This document shows, in pieces, positions 1 through 8,417 of a stretch of DNA of 64,000 nt. Below the pieces are notes generated by a model, which ran no database searches, was not told the origin of the DNA, and saw nothing but the letters and a program-made list of their open reading frames with translations. Positions within the stretch are counted from its first letter, which is position 1, and the number at the start of each line of letters is the position of its first letter. The stretch is from Haloferula helveola (GTDB lineage: Bacteria > Verrucomicrobiota > Verrucomicrobiia > Verrucomicrobiales > Akkermansiaceae): assembly GCF_037076345.1 (NCBI RefSeq), contig NZ_AP024702.1:3100001-3164000 (forward strand), written 5' to 3'. The position numbers and the translations under genes are program-made.

Positions 1-318
1 GCTTTGCAACTCAACGACAGCAATTTCCAAAGTGAGGTGATCGACTCCGACGTGCCGGTGCTCGTGGACTTCTGGGCCGAGTGGTGCGGACCCTGCAAGA
101 TGATCGGTCCGGTCATCGACCAGGTGGCCGACGAGATCGGTGACAGTGCCAAGGTCGGCAAGGTCAACGTCGACGAAGCCCGCGACCTCGCGGTGAAGTA
201 CAACGTCCGCTCGATCCCGCTGCTCCTCTTCTTCAAGGGCGGCGAGGTGAAGGACCAGATCGTCGGCGCGAACGTGACCAAGGACCAGCTCAAGGAGAAG
301 CTGGCGTCGCTCGCCTGA
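1..318 (+). CDS. trxA: Thioredoxin (5' end cut by window)
   Basis: Thiol-disulfide oxidoreductase of the cytoplasm. The classic active site WCGPC lies near residue 28, and the cis-proline segment is RSIPLLLFF. About 105 residues, the usual thioredoxin length. The frame is open through base 1 (GCT, TTG, CAA), and family members commonly start M-A-x-x-L, so the true ATG is probably just outside the window; the TTG at 4 is an unlikely start. Likely electron donor for the thioredoxin-type arsenate reductase encoded at 9287-9706. A strong terminator follows. Confidence 0.95.
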   Translation, partial: ALQLNDSNFQSEVIDSDVPVLVDFWAEWCGPCKMIGPVIDQVADEIGDSAKVGKVNVDEARDLAVKYNVRSIPLLLFFKGGEVKDQIVGANVTKDQLKEKLASLA

Positions 319-336
319 TCGTATCCCGCTTTTTTC

Positions 337-370
337 AAAGGCCGGTTCCCCCACGGGAGCCGGCCTTTTT
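337..370 (+). terminator. Rho-independent terminator after thioredoxin
   Basis: Perfect GC-rich stem AAAGGCCGG / CCGGCCTTT with a loop of about 16 bases, followed by a T run. It ends exactly at the stop codon of the convergent DUF1287 gene, so it may serve both directions. Confidence 0.9.
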
Positions 371-942
371 CATTTCCACCGGTAGTGGCCGGTGATCGGG
401 AAGTCGAACAGCCGGTCCTCTTCCTTCGCGCCCCTGCCGATGTTGTGGATCACCAGAGGTCTGCCGTCCTCGTTGCGCCGGTCGCTGACGATCATGATGT
501 GCGGGAGGTTCGGCGGCACGGTGCAGGTGACGAGGTCACCGGGTTGGTAGTCGGACGGCTTCTTGGTGACGTCTTTGGAATATCCCTGCCGCTTGAAGTA
601 GGTCTTGAGGTTGGGAACCCGGCGATGGTCGATATTCCGATCGGGTCGCTTGAGCCCCCAGTTTTTCGGATACTTGGCGAAGTTCGCCCTCATGTCCTCG
701 TGAACGAGCTTCTGAAGGTCGGCAGCGATGCCCTTCCGCAGCGCGCGGACGACGACGTCGGTGCAAACGCCGCGTTCCTTCGGAACGTCGCCGCCGGGGT
801 AGTCGAGGCCGACGTAGGCTGGGTCGTAGAGGGTGGTCACGCCGATCTGGGTCCGGGCGGCCTCGACGATCTTCTTGCCGGTCTCCGCACGCAGGAAACC
901 ACCGACCATGCTGAGGAGAAGAAGGCAGAGAATACTTCGCAT
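370..942 (-). CDS. DUF1287 secreted protein (NlpC/P60-like fold)
   Basis: 190 residues. The start at 942 is chosen because it gives a clean signal peptide (MRSILCLLLLSMVGGFLRA) and a complete domain; the longer frame upstream overlaps the preceding gene. The mature part carries the DUF1287 pattern: GVCTDVVVRAL with a Cys-Thr-Asp that looks like a papain-like nucleophile, a YQPGDLVTC stretch and a PHIMIVSDR histidine motif. Family members are exported proteins thought to act on the cell wall; the substrate is unknown. It follows the photolyase-like gene by 49 bases and is probably the last gene of a three-gene unit. Confidence 0.8.
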   Translation of the reverse strand: MRSILCLLLLSMVGGFLRAETGKKIVEAARTQIGVTTLYDPAYVGLDYPGGDVPKERGVCTDVVVRALRKGIAADLQKLVHEDMRANFAKYPKNWGLKRPDRNIDHRRVPNLKTYFKRQGYSKDVTKKPSDYQPGDLVTCTVPPNLPHIMIVSDRRNEDGRPLVIHNIGRGAKEEDRLFDFPITGHYRWK

Positions 943-991
943 GTAGGGTGAGCGATGCCCGATCCGGGATTTGCGAGTTCCGCCGACGGAT

Positions 992-2122
992 TCATCCCGA
1001 TACGGCGAGGGAATCGAAGAACTTCGGCAGCTGCTTGCGGAGCTTGAAGAAGCCCGCGGTGGCAGAGGGCCAGAGTTTGCGATCCCACTCGCGGACGAAG
1101 GGATGGACCGGCACTCCGGCTTCGAGGTTATCCAGAACCTGACGCCATGGGCCGACCGCGGGACGTGCGACGACGATGGCATCGAGTTTCTCGTCGGCCA
1201 CCCACGCCTGGACGGCTTCGCCAAGGTCGCCGGTCAGTGCGACGCCTCCGTATCTCTGCCGTGTGTCTTCCAGAGCGCCCCGCAGGAAATTGTGAACCGG
1301 TTGCGCCGCTTCCCGGAGACACTCGGTGGCAACGCCGGTAGACATCACCTCGCAGGGTGGCGGCGCGAGGTCATCCGCAAGGACGAGGTGGCCGATCCTG
1401 CCGTCTGGTGGGGAGAAATCCTGCAACTCAAGGGGCATTCGTTCGAACTCATGATCTTGTGGCAGCGGACCGGCGGACTCGTCGAGCTGGCCCGTGGGAT
1501 TGAACCGGCCGTCCGTGTACTTCGCGATGTTCGAAGCTCGCGCGAGGTAGTGTTTGCCCTTCGTGTGGAGGCCCGCGACCCAGCGCCACGACAGCGTGTT
1601 GGACGCCGGGTCGCCGTCGAGCAGGTGTCGCATGAAGAAGTCGGCGCCGAGCTGCCAAGGAAGCCGGAGCGTGAAAACCCAGATGCTGGCGAACCACATA
1701 CGGGTGTGGTTGTGAAGATAGCCGTGCTCGACCAACTCGCGCGCCCAGCTGTCGAAACAGTCGATGCCCGTGCGTCCTGCGATGGCGGCATCGTAGTCGT
1801 CGGATCGGTCGAGCCCGTCGAGGTCCGAAAGGTAGCGATCCCAGACCTGAGGACGCATTTCCAGCCAGCCCTTCCAGTAGGTCCGCCACGCGACTTCCTG
1901 CAGGAATTTGTCGACACTCGACGCCGCGAAGCGCCCGAGCACGGCCCGGCTGACCTCATCTTCGGTGATCAGGCGGGTGCGAAGGTAAGGGGACAGGCCC
2001 GAAACGTTCGACCGCTCGGCGGGGCCGAAGTCGAAGTTGCGGAGTTTGGCGTATTTCGCGGCGTTCGGGAGAAACGACTCGAGTCGTTCGATCGCCGTGT
2101 CTCGGGTCGGAGGGAATCTCAC
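992..2122 (-). CDS. Photolyase/cryptochrome-like FAD-binding protein without N-terminal antenna domain
   Basis: 376 residues from a GTG start at 2122 that overlaps the upstream stop codon (GTGA), a typical translational-coupling arrangement. Residues about 5-215 match the photolyase FAD-binding helical domain: SGLSPYLRTRLI, FLQEVAWRTYWKGW, HNHTRMWFASIW and SWRWVAGLHT. The protein starts directly with this domain, so the usual N-terminal alpha/beta antenna domain is absent. The last ~150 residues alternate strands and helices and are unassigned; a weak likeness to an antenna domain (GVPVHPFVREWDRKLWP) suggests possible domain relocation. The role may be light-dependent DNA repair or light sensing. 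Confidence 0.75.
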   Translation of the reverse strand: MRFPPTRDTAIERLESFLPNAAKYAKLRNFDFGPAERSNVSGLSPYLRTRLITEDEVSRAVLGRFAASSVDKFLQEVAWRTYWKGWLEMRPQVWDRYLSDLDGLDRSDDYDAAIAGRTGIDCFDSWARELVEHGYLHNHTRMWFASIWVFTLRLPWQLGADFFMRHLLDGDPASNTLSWRWVAGLHTKGKHYLARASNIAKYTDGRFNPTGQLDESAGPLPQDHEFERMPLELQDFSPPDGRIGHLVLADDLAPPPCEVMSTGVATECLREAAQPVHNFLRGALEDTRQRYGGVALTGDLGEAVQAWVADEKLDAIVVARPAVGPWRQVLDNLEAGVPVHPFVREWDRKLWPSATAGFFKLRKQLPKFFDSLAVSG

Positions 2123-3090
2123 GATGCGGCGGCGGGTTCGGGTGGTTGGTGAAGACCTTCGATCCATCGCGGGTGGATGCCGCATGCGGCGCCGAGCAGC
2201 GCTCCGACGACGGCACCCCGGTGGCAGTTGTCTCCACCGACCATGGCATTGGCAATGATGCCGCGGTCAAAATCGTCGTGGCATTTCCAAGCCAGGAAGA
2301 GAGCGGCGGGCATGGCCTGATCGATGTAGCAGGCTGGGCTGAAGCGTTGGCCGACGACGTGCTCGTCGGGCTGGGTGGCCCACTTCTCGCACTTGCGCGT
2401 CGAGATCCAGTCGCCCGCTTCGCTCAGGATCGCCTCCCGGAGTCCGACTCCCTCATGGATCCGATGGAGCAGTCGGCACAGAGTGTCGGCGGCGCGCAGC
2501 ACGTTGGCGTGGGCGTGGGTCAGGCCGACATGCTCGCGAACGATCCTACGTTTCTCGTCCAAAGGAAGGTCGTCGAGCAGGCTGAACAAGGCCGGGACCT
2601 GCGCGAGTCCGCCGATGTGCTCATCCCGGATCGAGCACTTTCTCAGGGCCTTTCCTTGGGCGTAGCGGGTGAAGAATCCCCGATGGTATTCTTCGACATA
2701 GGTATCGCGATGCCAGCCCTGAGTGAGCATGACTTCGACGTAGCGTTCCAGCCAGCGATCCGGATCGTAGCCGCCGCGTTCGGTGGACCAGCGGACGAGT
2801 TCCGTCGCGAGGCGGAAATTCAGCGTGTTCTCACCGGCCTCGAGGAACTGGTGGTAGTGGATACCGCGCTGGCCCCAGTAGCGGGCTTGGTCGCGCAGGA
2901 TGTCGCCATCGGAATTCAGAGCCACGTAGGTCGATCGCCAAAGGATGGAATCGGGGTGGGGATTGCGCGGGGCCTGATAGCCGTCGATCGGGCCGTAGTC
3001 GCGTTGAAGGGCCTCGCGGTCGTAGTACCAGTGGACCGGCATGGCCACTGCGTCCGCGACCCGCGAGCCGAGGAAGGCGTTGGAACTCAT
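2119..3090 (-). CDS. ADP-ribosylglycohydrolase-like protein with altered metal motif
   Basis: 323 residues. Overall organisation resembles the DraG/ARH family: an N-terminal helical start NAFLGSRVADAVAMP, a central helical bundle and a C-terminal GGDNCHRGAVVGALLGA. In canonical members the last motif reads GGDTDT with aspartates binding Mg; here the second Asp is Cys. The N-terminal TDDT-type motif is also not recognisable. It may therefore have lost or changed activity. It is the first gene of the unit leading to the photolyase-like and DUF1287 proteins, and its stop overlaps the next start. It could also be a Verrucomicrobiota-specific subgroup with a different substrate. Confidence 0.75.
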   Translation of the reverse strand: MSSNAFLGSRVADAVAMPVHWYYDREALQRDYGPIDGYQAPRNPHPDSILWRSTYVALNSDGDILRDQARYWGQRGIHYHQFLEAGENTLNFRLATELVRWSTERGGYDPDRWLERYVEVMLTQGWHRDTYVEEYHRGFFTRYAQGKALRKCSIRDEHIGGLAQVPALFSLLDDLPLDEKRRIVREHVGLTHAHANVLRAADTLCRLLHRIHEGVGLREAILSEAGDWISTRKCEKWATQPDEHVVGQRFSPACYIDQAMPAALFLAWKCHDDFDRGIIANAMVGGDNCHRGAVVGALLGAACGIHPRWIEGLHQPPEPAAAS

Positions 3091-3133
3091 GCGGCACCCA
3101 TCGTTGCGGGGCCGATTTCCGCAAGTGGGGAGC

Positions 3134-3348
3134 TAGTGTCCCGCGCGGCAAGTTCGTCACCTTTCGGGATGAAGGAAGTTATCTTGAAATCAGCTCGCTG
3201 CGCTCGTCCGCCGAACGAGGCGCGGATCTTTTTCCCAAATGCGGCGTTGTTCCTCGGTCACAAATCTCGATTTGCTCCCTCGTCACGCCTTGCATTTGGA
3301 AAAAATCTCTCGCGCGAAAGCCAACGCTCTTGCCGCGCGGGACACTAG
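3134..3348. repeat. Palindromic element with perfect 20-bp terminal inverted repeats
   Basis: The 20 bases at 3134-3153 are the exact reverse complement of 3329-3348 (ends CTAGTGTCCC / GGGACACTAG). An inner imperfect palindrome is centred at about 3267 (CAAATC-TC-GATTTG, continuing into CCAAATGC / GCATTTGG). The right end contains the hemL stop codon. There is no coding sequence inside. This is the shape of a small non-autonomous element (MITE- or REP-like). It fills most of the gap between hemL and the ADP-ribosylglycohydrolase gene. Confidence 0.75.
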
Positions 3349-4631
3349 ATCGTCGCCAGCGCCTCCGCGAAGACGGACAGCGTGTCGTCGAGGTCGGCTT
3401 CGGTGTGGGCGAGAGACAGGAAGCCGGTCTCGTAGGGGCTCGGGGCGAGGTAGATGCCTTTGTCGAGGCAGGCCCAGAAGAACTTCCGGAAGAACTCGAG
3501 GTCCTGCTTCATGACGTCATCGACGTTGATGATCTCACGATCGGTGAAGAACAGGCAGAACATCGATCCGACCCGGTTGAGGCGGTGCGGGACGCCCTTT
3601 TCGGAGAGCAGCTGGCGCAGTCCCTTCTCGAAGTGGGCGCCGAGTTCCTCCAGTCGCGGGTAACCGGAGGTCTTGCCGAGCTCCTTGAGCTGTGCCAGTC
3701 CGGCCGCCATCGCCAGCGGGTTGCCGGAAAGCGTGCCGGCCTGGTAGACGGGACCGTCGGGCGCCAGCATGTCCATGACATCGGCACGTCCGCCGAAAGC
3801 CCCGACCGGCAGCCCGCCGCCGATCACCTTGCCGAAGCAGCTGAGGTCCGGCTTGATGCCCTCGAGTCCCTGCACGCCGGCTTTGCCGAGGCGGAAGCCG
3901 GTCATCACCTCGTCAAAGATCAGCAGTGAGCCGTAGGTGCGCGTGATCGAGCAGAGCAGGTCGAGGTAGCCGGGCTGGGGCAACACGAATCCGGCGTTGG
4001 CGGGATAGGATTCGACAATGATCGCCGCGATCCGGTCGCCCTTCTCGGCGAAGAGCGATTCGAGCGCCTCGGGGTGATTGTAGGGAAGGACGATGGTATT
4101 CTTCGCGAAGTCGGCAGGGACTCCGGCCGAGTCCGGCTCGCCGTGGGTCAGGGCGCCGGAGCCTGCGGCCACCAGCAGCGAGTCGCTGTGGCCGTGGTAG
4201 CAGCCGTCGAATTTCACGATCAGGTCGCGTTTGGTGAATCCGCGCGCGAGTCGGATTGCCGACATCGTTGCCTCGGTCCCGGAATTGCACATCCGGACCT
4301 TTTCCACCGACGGCACCCACTCGGTGATGGTGCGGGCCATCTCCACCTCGAAGGGGTTCGGGATGCCGAAGGAGACGCCGTCCTTGGCGACTTCGTGGAT
4401 CGTATTGGTGATCACCGCCGGGGCGTGTCCGAGAATGTTCGGGCCCCACGAGCCGATGTAGTCGATGTAGGTCTTGCCATCGACATCCTCGATCCGGCTG
4501 CCCTTGGCCCGGCGGACGAAGAACGGCTCTCCGCCGACGTTGCGGAAGGCGCGGACGGGCGAGTTCACCCCGCCGGGAATCATCTCCTTGGCCGTGGCGA
4601 AGAGCTTTTGCGAGAGCGGTCCGGTGTGCAT
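3345..4631 (-). CDS. hemL: Glutamate-1-semialdehyde 2,1-aminomutase
   Basis: PLP enzyme of the C5 heme pathway that converts glutamate-1-semialdehyde to 5-aminolevulinate in the cytoplasm. 428 residues from the ATG at 4631 (MHTGPLSQKLF), the normal family length; the frame extends upstream but has no family similarity there. Visible motifs: PGGVNSPVRAF near the N terminus, CNSGTEA for PLP phosphate binding, DEVMTGFR, and the Schiff-base lysine K268 in SCFGKVIGGGLPVG. Transcribed divergently from the Ni-superoxide dismutase, with 133 bases between the start codons. Its TAG stop is embedded in the palindromic element at 3134-3348. Confidence 0.97.
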   Translation of the reverse strand: MHTGPLSQKLFATAKEMIPGGVNSPVRAFRNVGGEPFFVRRAKGSRIEDVDGKTYIDYIGSWGPNILGHAPAVITNTIHEVAKDGVSFGIPNPFEVEMARTITEWVPSVEKVRMCNSGTEATMSAIRLARGFTKRDLIVKFDGCYHGHSDSLLVAAGSGALTHGEPDSAGVPADFAKNTIVLPYNHPEALESLFAEKGDRIAAIIVESYPANAGFVLPQPGYLDLLCSITRTYGSLLIFDEVMTGFRLGKAGVQGLEGIKPDLSCFGKVIGGGLPVGAFGGRADVMDMLAPDGPVYQAGTLSGNPLAMAAGLAQLKELGKTSGYPRLEELGAHFEKGLRQLLSEKGVPHRLNRVGSMFCLFFTDREIINVDDVMKQDLEFFRKFFWACLDKGIYLAPSPYETGFLSLAHTEADLDDTLSVFAEALATI

Positions 4632-4764
4632 GGGCGGGACGATGAACACCGAACCCGCCTTCGCCAAGGCTTCGGTAGGGCCAGCATCGGAGGTCCGAAT
4701 CCGAACGTCGAAGTTTGAAGGAGTTGCTTGCGGGCCCATCCGGGGGCGGTAGGTTGGCGACGAT

Positions 4765-5214
4765 ATGAAACGAACCTTCGCCCTCCTCCTTCCCGCCGTT
4801 TTCGCACTCGCCCCGGTTGCCGAGATTTCGGCCCACTGCCAGGTCCCCTGCGGCATTTATGACGACAACAACGTGATCAACTCGATGCACACCGACTGGG
4901 TGACGATCGAGAAGGCCGCCAAGCAGATCGACGAGCTCAGCAAGGATCCCTCGGCCAACGCCCACCAGCTCACCCGCTGGATCATGAACAAGGAGTCCCA
5001 CGCCCAGGCGATCCAGGACAAGGTGCTCAACTATTTCCTCGCCCAGCGGCTCAAGCCGGATGCCGATGGCTACGTCGAGAAGCTCAAGCTCTGCCACGAG
5101 GTGATCGTCACCGCGATGAAGTGCAAGCAGTCGACCGACGCCGCCAACGTCGAGGCTCTCCACGACCTGATGCACAAGTTCGAGGACGCATTCGGCGAAA
5201 AGGAGGAGAAATGA
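4765..5214 (+). CDS. sodN: Secreted nickel-containing superoxide dismutase
   Basis: 149 residues. After a Sec-type signal peptide (cleavage after ISA) the mature chain begins H-C-Q-V-P-C-G-I-Y-D-D, the nickel hook: mature His1, Cys2 and Cys6, with the Tyr that gates substrate. The rest is the four-helix NiSOD body, ~126 residues. In Streptomyces and cyanobacteria a dedicated protease removes a propeptide to free His1; here a signal peptidase could do it, which implies nickel loading outside the cytoplasm. No sodX-like protease gene is adjacent. Divergent from hemL. Confidence 0.93.
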   Translation: MKRTFALLLPAVFALAPVAEISAHCQVPCGIYDDNNVINSMHTDWVTIEKAAKQIDELSKDPSANAHQLTRWIMNKESHAQAIQDKVLNYFLAQRLKPDADGYVEKLKLCHEVIVTAMKCKQSTDAANVEALHDLMHKFEDAFGEKEEK

Positions 5215-5291
5215 TCGAATAAGGGCGGGGCGCGGCCCGTCAGGAAAGGAAAGGCTCCCCCGCGCGCCGGGGGCCTGCTACCCTCCCTACC

Positions 5292-6002
5292 ATGATCCTC
5301 CGATCGGCAATCACCTTTCTGCTGGCCGGGACGCTCGTCGCGTCCGCGGAGCCGCGGCGTTCCCTCCTCGATTCCGATCCCGACGTAGTCTACCTCGAGG
5401 AGCATCTCGACAAGCCGATCGAACTGCGGGTGATCAAGGAGGCACCGATCTTTTCCGACAAGGACGGGAAGCGGAAGCTCGGCAGCATCGTGACCGGCCA
5501 GAAGGTTGTCTTGCAGGCGATGACCGAGCGGGCTTACCGGATCAGCGCCAAGACGACCGGCAACCGTGTGGTCGGCTGGGTCGCTCCCTGGGCATTCGCA
5601 TCGAAGGACCCGGACTTCGTCGAGAACCTGAAGAAGCTCTACAACCGGCAGCTTGAGGTTGCCCGGCTGATCGATGAGAACCGGGTAGCGATCGGGATGA
5701 CGCTCGAGGAGGTCGGGAAGTCGCTTGGCTCGCCGACCAAGACCAAGGTTCGCCAGACCGAGAAAGGTCGCAGCGGGTCGTGGGAGTTCGTCGCCTACGA
5801 GGAAGTTCCGCACTACACCTACATCAAGGACCCGGTGACCGGGAAAATCTACCGCCAGCTCTCCCACGTGACCAAGGAGGAGACCGGCAAGACGCTCGTC
5901 GAGTTCGAGAACGATGTCGTCACCGCCATCGAGGAAAGCGAGAACCGGGCCGGCGGCGGTCAGGTGAAGATCGTCGTGCCGCCGGTGGTGTTTCTTTGGT
6001 GA
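5292..6002 (+). CDS. Exported SH3-like / BamE-like hypothetical protein
   Basis: 236 residues with a signal peptide (MILRSAITFLLAGTLVASA). Residues ~40-105 resemble a bacterial SH3-type module (PIFSDKDGKRKLGSI, VVGWVAPWAF). Residues ~130-190 contain IGMTLEEVGKSLGSPTKT, a pattern like SmpA/BamE outer-membrane assembly lipoproteins. There is no lipobox. Follows sodN by 77 bases on the same strand and may share a promoter region. Function unknown; periplasmic binding or envelope role inferred. Confidence 0.7.
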   Translation: MILRSAITFLLAGTLVASAEPRRSLLDSDPDVVYLEEHLDKPIELRVIKEAPIFSDKDGKRKLGSIVTGQKVVLQAMTERAYRISAKTTGNRVVGWVAPWAFASKDPDFVENLKKLYNRQLEVARLIDENRVAIGMTLEEVGKSLGSPTKTKVRQTEKGRSGSWEFVAYEEVPHYTYIKDPVTGKIYRQLSHVTKEETGKTLVEFENDVVTAIEESENRAGGGQVKIVVPPVVFLW

Positions 6003-6026
6003 GGTGCAGCAACCCATCATCCAAGC

Positions 6027-6458
6027 GCGCCTGTGTGGTTTGTAGTTTCCCGTTTACGGGGTCTATGGGGTGGGGGCCAAGGGATGGGTTTCGCACCGTC
6101 GGCGGAGTGGTTCGAGGAGAAGCCCGTGGCTCCGCAACCGCCTGAAGGCGGAACTACGAACCCCAGTGGCGCGCCTGTGTGGTTTGTAGTTCCCCGTTTA
6201 CGGGGTCTATGGGGTGGGGGCTAAGGGATGGGTTTCGCGCCGTCGGCAGAGTGGTTCGAGGAGATGCCCGGAGTTCCGCAGCTGCCTGAAGGCGGAACTA
6301 CGAACCCCAGTGGCGCGCCTGTGTGGTTTGTAGTTCCCCGTTTACGGGGTCTATGGGGTGAGGGCTAAGGGATGGGTTTCGCGCCGTCGGCAGAGTAGTT
6401 CGAGGAGATGCCCGGAGTTCCGCAACCGACTGAAGGCGGAACTACGAACCCCGCAGGC
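6027..6458 (+). repeat. Three tandem 144-bp copies of a REP-pair repeat
   Basis: Units start at 6027, 6171 and 6315, exact 144-base period, differing by only a few bases. Each unit has one REP half (TTTGTAGTTCCCCG with the CCCCGTTTACGGGG hairpin) and, on the other side, an inverted half (CCGCCTGAAGGCGG then AACTACGAACC). Same family as 24098-24182 and the copies flanking the Y1 transposase at 35427-36026. It occupies the gap before recQ and contains no gene. Confidence 0.9.
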
Positions 6459-6472
6459 GGGTCTTGTGGGGA

Positions 6473-8404
6473 ATGGATCTCACCGACAGGCTGAGGCCGA
6501 TGCCCGAGACGCTGCTGAAAGAACGCTTCGGCCACGCGGAATTCCGCGAGGGCCAGAGGGAGGTGGTCGAGGGCCTGGTGGCAGGGAGGTCGATGCTCGC
6601 GGTGTTCCCGACGGGGGGTGGCAAGTCGCTCTGCTACCAACTGCCGGCGCTGATGATCGAGGGCGTGACGCTGGTGATTTCTCCGCTGATCGCCTTGATG
6701 AAGGACCAGGTGGACGCGCTGCGCGGGAAAGGTATCGGTGCCGCCCGCCTCGACTCCTCGCTTAGCCAGGAGGCATACGCGGAAGTCATGGACGGCCTGC
6801 GTGACGGTTCCGTGAAGCTGCTCTACGTCGCTCCGGAACGCCTCGCCAACGAGGGGTTTCGGCAACGCCTGAAGCGGATGGATATCGGAATGGTTGCGAT
6901 CGATGAGGCCCACTGCATTTCCGAGTGGGGCCACAATTTCCGGCCCGACTACCTGAAGCTCGCGAAGCTCTGCAGGGACCTCAAGGTGCCGCGGGTTCTC
7001 TGTCTGACCGCCACCGCGACGCCGTCGGTGGCATCCGACATCCGCCGTGAGTTCCGAATCAAGCGCGAGGACCACATCCAGCTCTCGTTCCATCGCCAGA
7101 ACCTCGACCTTCGGGTTACGCCGGTCTCCTCCAAGGAGCGCAAGGCGCTGCTCTTGCAGAAAGTCGAAGCGGTCGGGGGTGCGGTGGTGGTCTACGTCAC
7201 CCTGCAGCACACGGCCGAAGAGGTGGCGACCTACCTGAAGCGCCACGGTGTTTCCGCGCAGGCCTATCACGCCGGAATGCCGCCGGAATTCCGGGCCGAG
7301 GCGCAGGAAAAGTTCATGAGCGGCGCCGTGCGGGTGGTGGTCGCGACCATTGCCTTCGGCATGGGCATCGACAAGGCGGACATCCGCGCCGTGTTCCACT
7401 ACAACCTGCCGAAGTCGATCGAGAACTACTCGCAGGAAACCGGTCGCGCGGGGCGTGACGGAGAAATGTCGGTCTGCGAGATGCTCGCCTGTGGCGACGA
7501 TCTGGTGACGCTTGAGAACTTCATCTACGGCGACACGCCGACGCCTGAGGCGGTCCGTCACCTCGTCGATCACACGCTGCGTCTCGGCACGGAATTCGAT
7601 GTCTCGGTGTATGAACTCTCGACGGTCAACGACATCCGCCCGCTGGTTGTGACCACCTTGCTGACCTACCTCGAGCTCGAAGGGGTGATCGCAGCCACCC
7701 GGCCGTTCTATGCGACCTATTCGGTGCGGTTGATCCGCGATTTCGAGCAGGTGCTCAACGGCTACGATGCCCGCCGTAAGTCATTTCTGCGGAAGATCTT
7801 CGCCGCGGCCAAGGAGGGAAGGAGCTGGTCGCGTTTCGAAATCGACCATGTGGCGATGGAGACGGGCGAGTCGCGCGACCGGATCGTGGCGGCGCTGACG
7901 CATCTCGATGAAGCGGGTGACGTGGCCCTGAAGAAGGGCGGCGTGAGGCAGGGCTACCGGTTGCTGAAACCCGAGGTGGATGTGCGGGAGGTGGCCCGGC
8001 GACTCGACGAACGTTTCCGCAAGCGCGAGGAGGCGGATCTGGCTCGGCTTAGGGAGGTGGTTGAACTGGCCGAGTCCGAAGGCTGCCTCACGGGTTTTGT
8101 GACGGGGCATTTCGGTGAAGACATCGACAGCTGCGGCCACTGCGACCGGTGCCGGGATGAACCACCACAAACCTTGCCCAGAGAGGAGGCACCGGATCCG
8201 GTCCTTGAAGATCTTGCCCTGATCCAATCACTCCGTGACGAAGGCCATGCGGCCCTCAAGTCGTCCAGACAACTGGCGCGTTTCCTTTGCGGCATCAGCA
8301 GCCCGGCCGCCCAGCGGGCACGGCTGACGCGTCATGACGCCTTTGGAATGCTCGAGCGGATGCCCTTCGATCGGGTTCTTGAGCTGGCAAACGAGACGCT
8401 CTGA
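6473..8404 (+). CDS. recQ: ATP-dependent DNA helicase RecQ
   Basis: 3'-5' superfamily 2 helicase for recombination and fork repair. ~643 residues. Motif I PTGGGKS, motif II DEAHCISEWGHNFRPDY (the DEAH-type box with the RecQ aromatic loop region), motif V FGMGIDKADIR and motif VI ETGRAGRDG. The zinc cluster is C-x16-C-x2-C-x2-C ending CGHCDRC, placed after the winged helix rather than before it. The C-terminal ~70 residues are a short helical domain, not a clear HRDC. ATG at 6473 chosen; TTG at 6464 and ATG at 6500 are alternatives. Starts just after the tandem repeat block. Confidence 0.95.
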   Translation: MDLTDRLRPMPETLLKERFGHAEFREGQREVVEGLVAGRSMLAVFPTGGGKSLCYQLPALMIEGVTLVISPLIALMKDQVDALRGKGIGAARLDSSLSQEAYAEVMDGLRDGSVKLLYVAPERLANEGFRQRLKRMDIGMVAIDEAHCISEWGHNFRPDYLKLAKLCRDLKVPRVLCLTATATPSVASDIRREFRIKREDHIQLSFHRQNLDLRVTPVSSKERKALLLQKVEAVGGAVVVYVTLQHTAEEVATYLKRHGVSAQAYHAGMPPEFRAEAQEKFMSGAVRVVVATIAFGMGIDKADIRAVFHYNLPKSIENYSQETGRAGRDGEMSVCEMLACGDDLVTLENFIYGDTPTPEAVRHLVDHTLRLGTEFDVSVYELSTVNDIRPLVVTTLLTYLELEGVIAATRPFYATYSVRLIRDFEQVLNGYDARRKSFLRKIFAAAKEGRSWSRFEIDHVAMETGESRDRIVAALTHLDEAGDVALKKGGVRQGYRLLKPEVDVREVARRLDERFRKREEADLARLREVVELAESEGCLTGFVTGHFGEDIDSCGHCDRCRDEPPQTLPREEAPDPVLEDLALIQSLRDEGHAALKSSRQLARFLCGISSPAAQRARLTRHDAFGMLERMPFDRVLELANETL

Positions 8405-8417
8405 GACGGGGGTTCCC

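Noticed and set aside
6027..6458. CRISPR-like array
   Set aside because: Units are contiguous 144-bp copies without variable spacers, and no cas genes are present.
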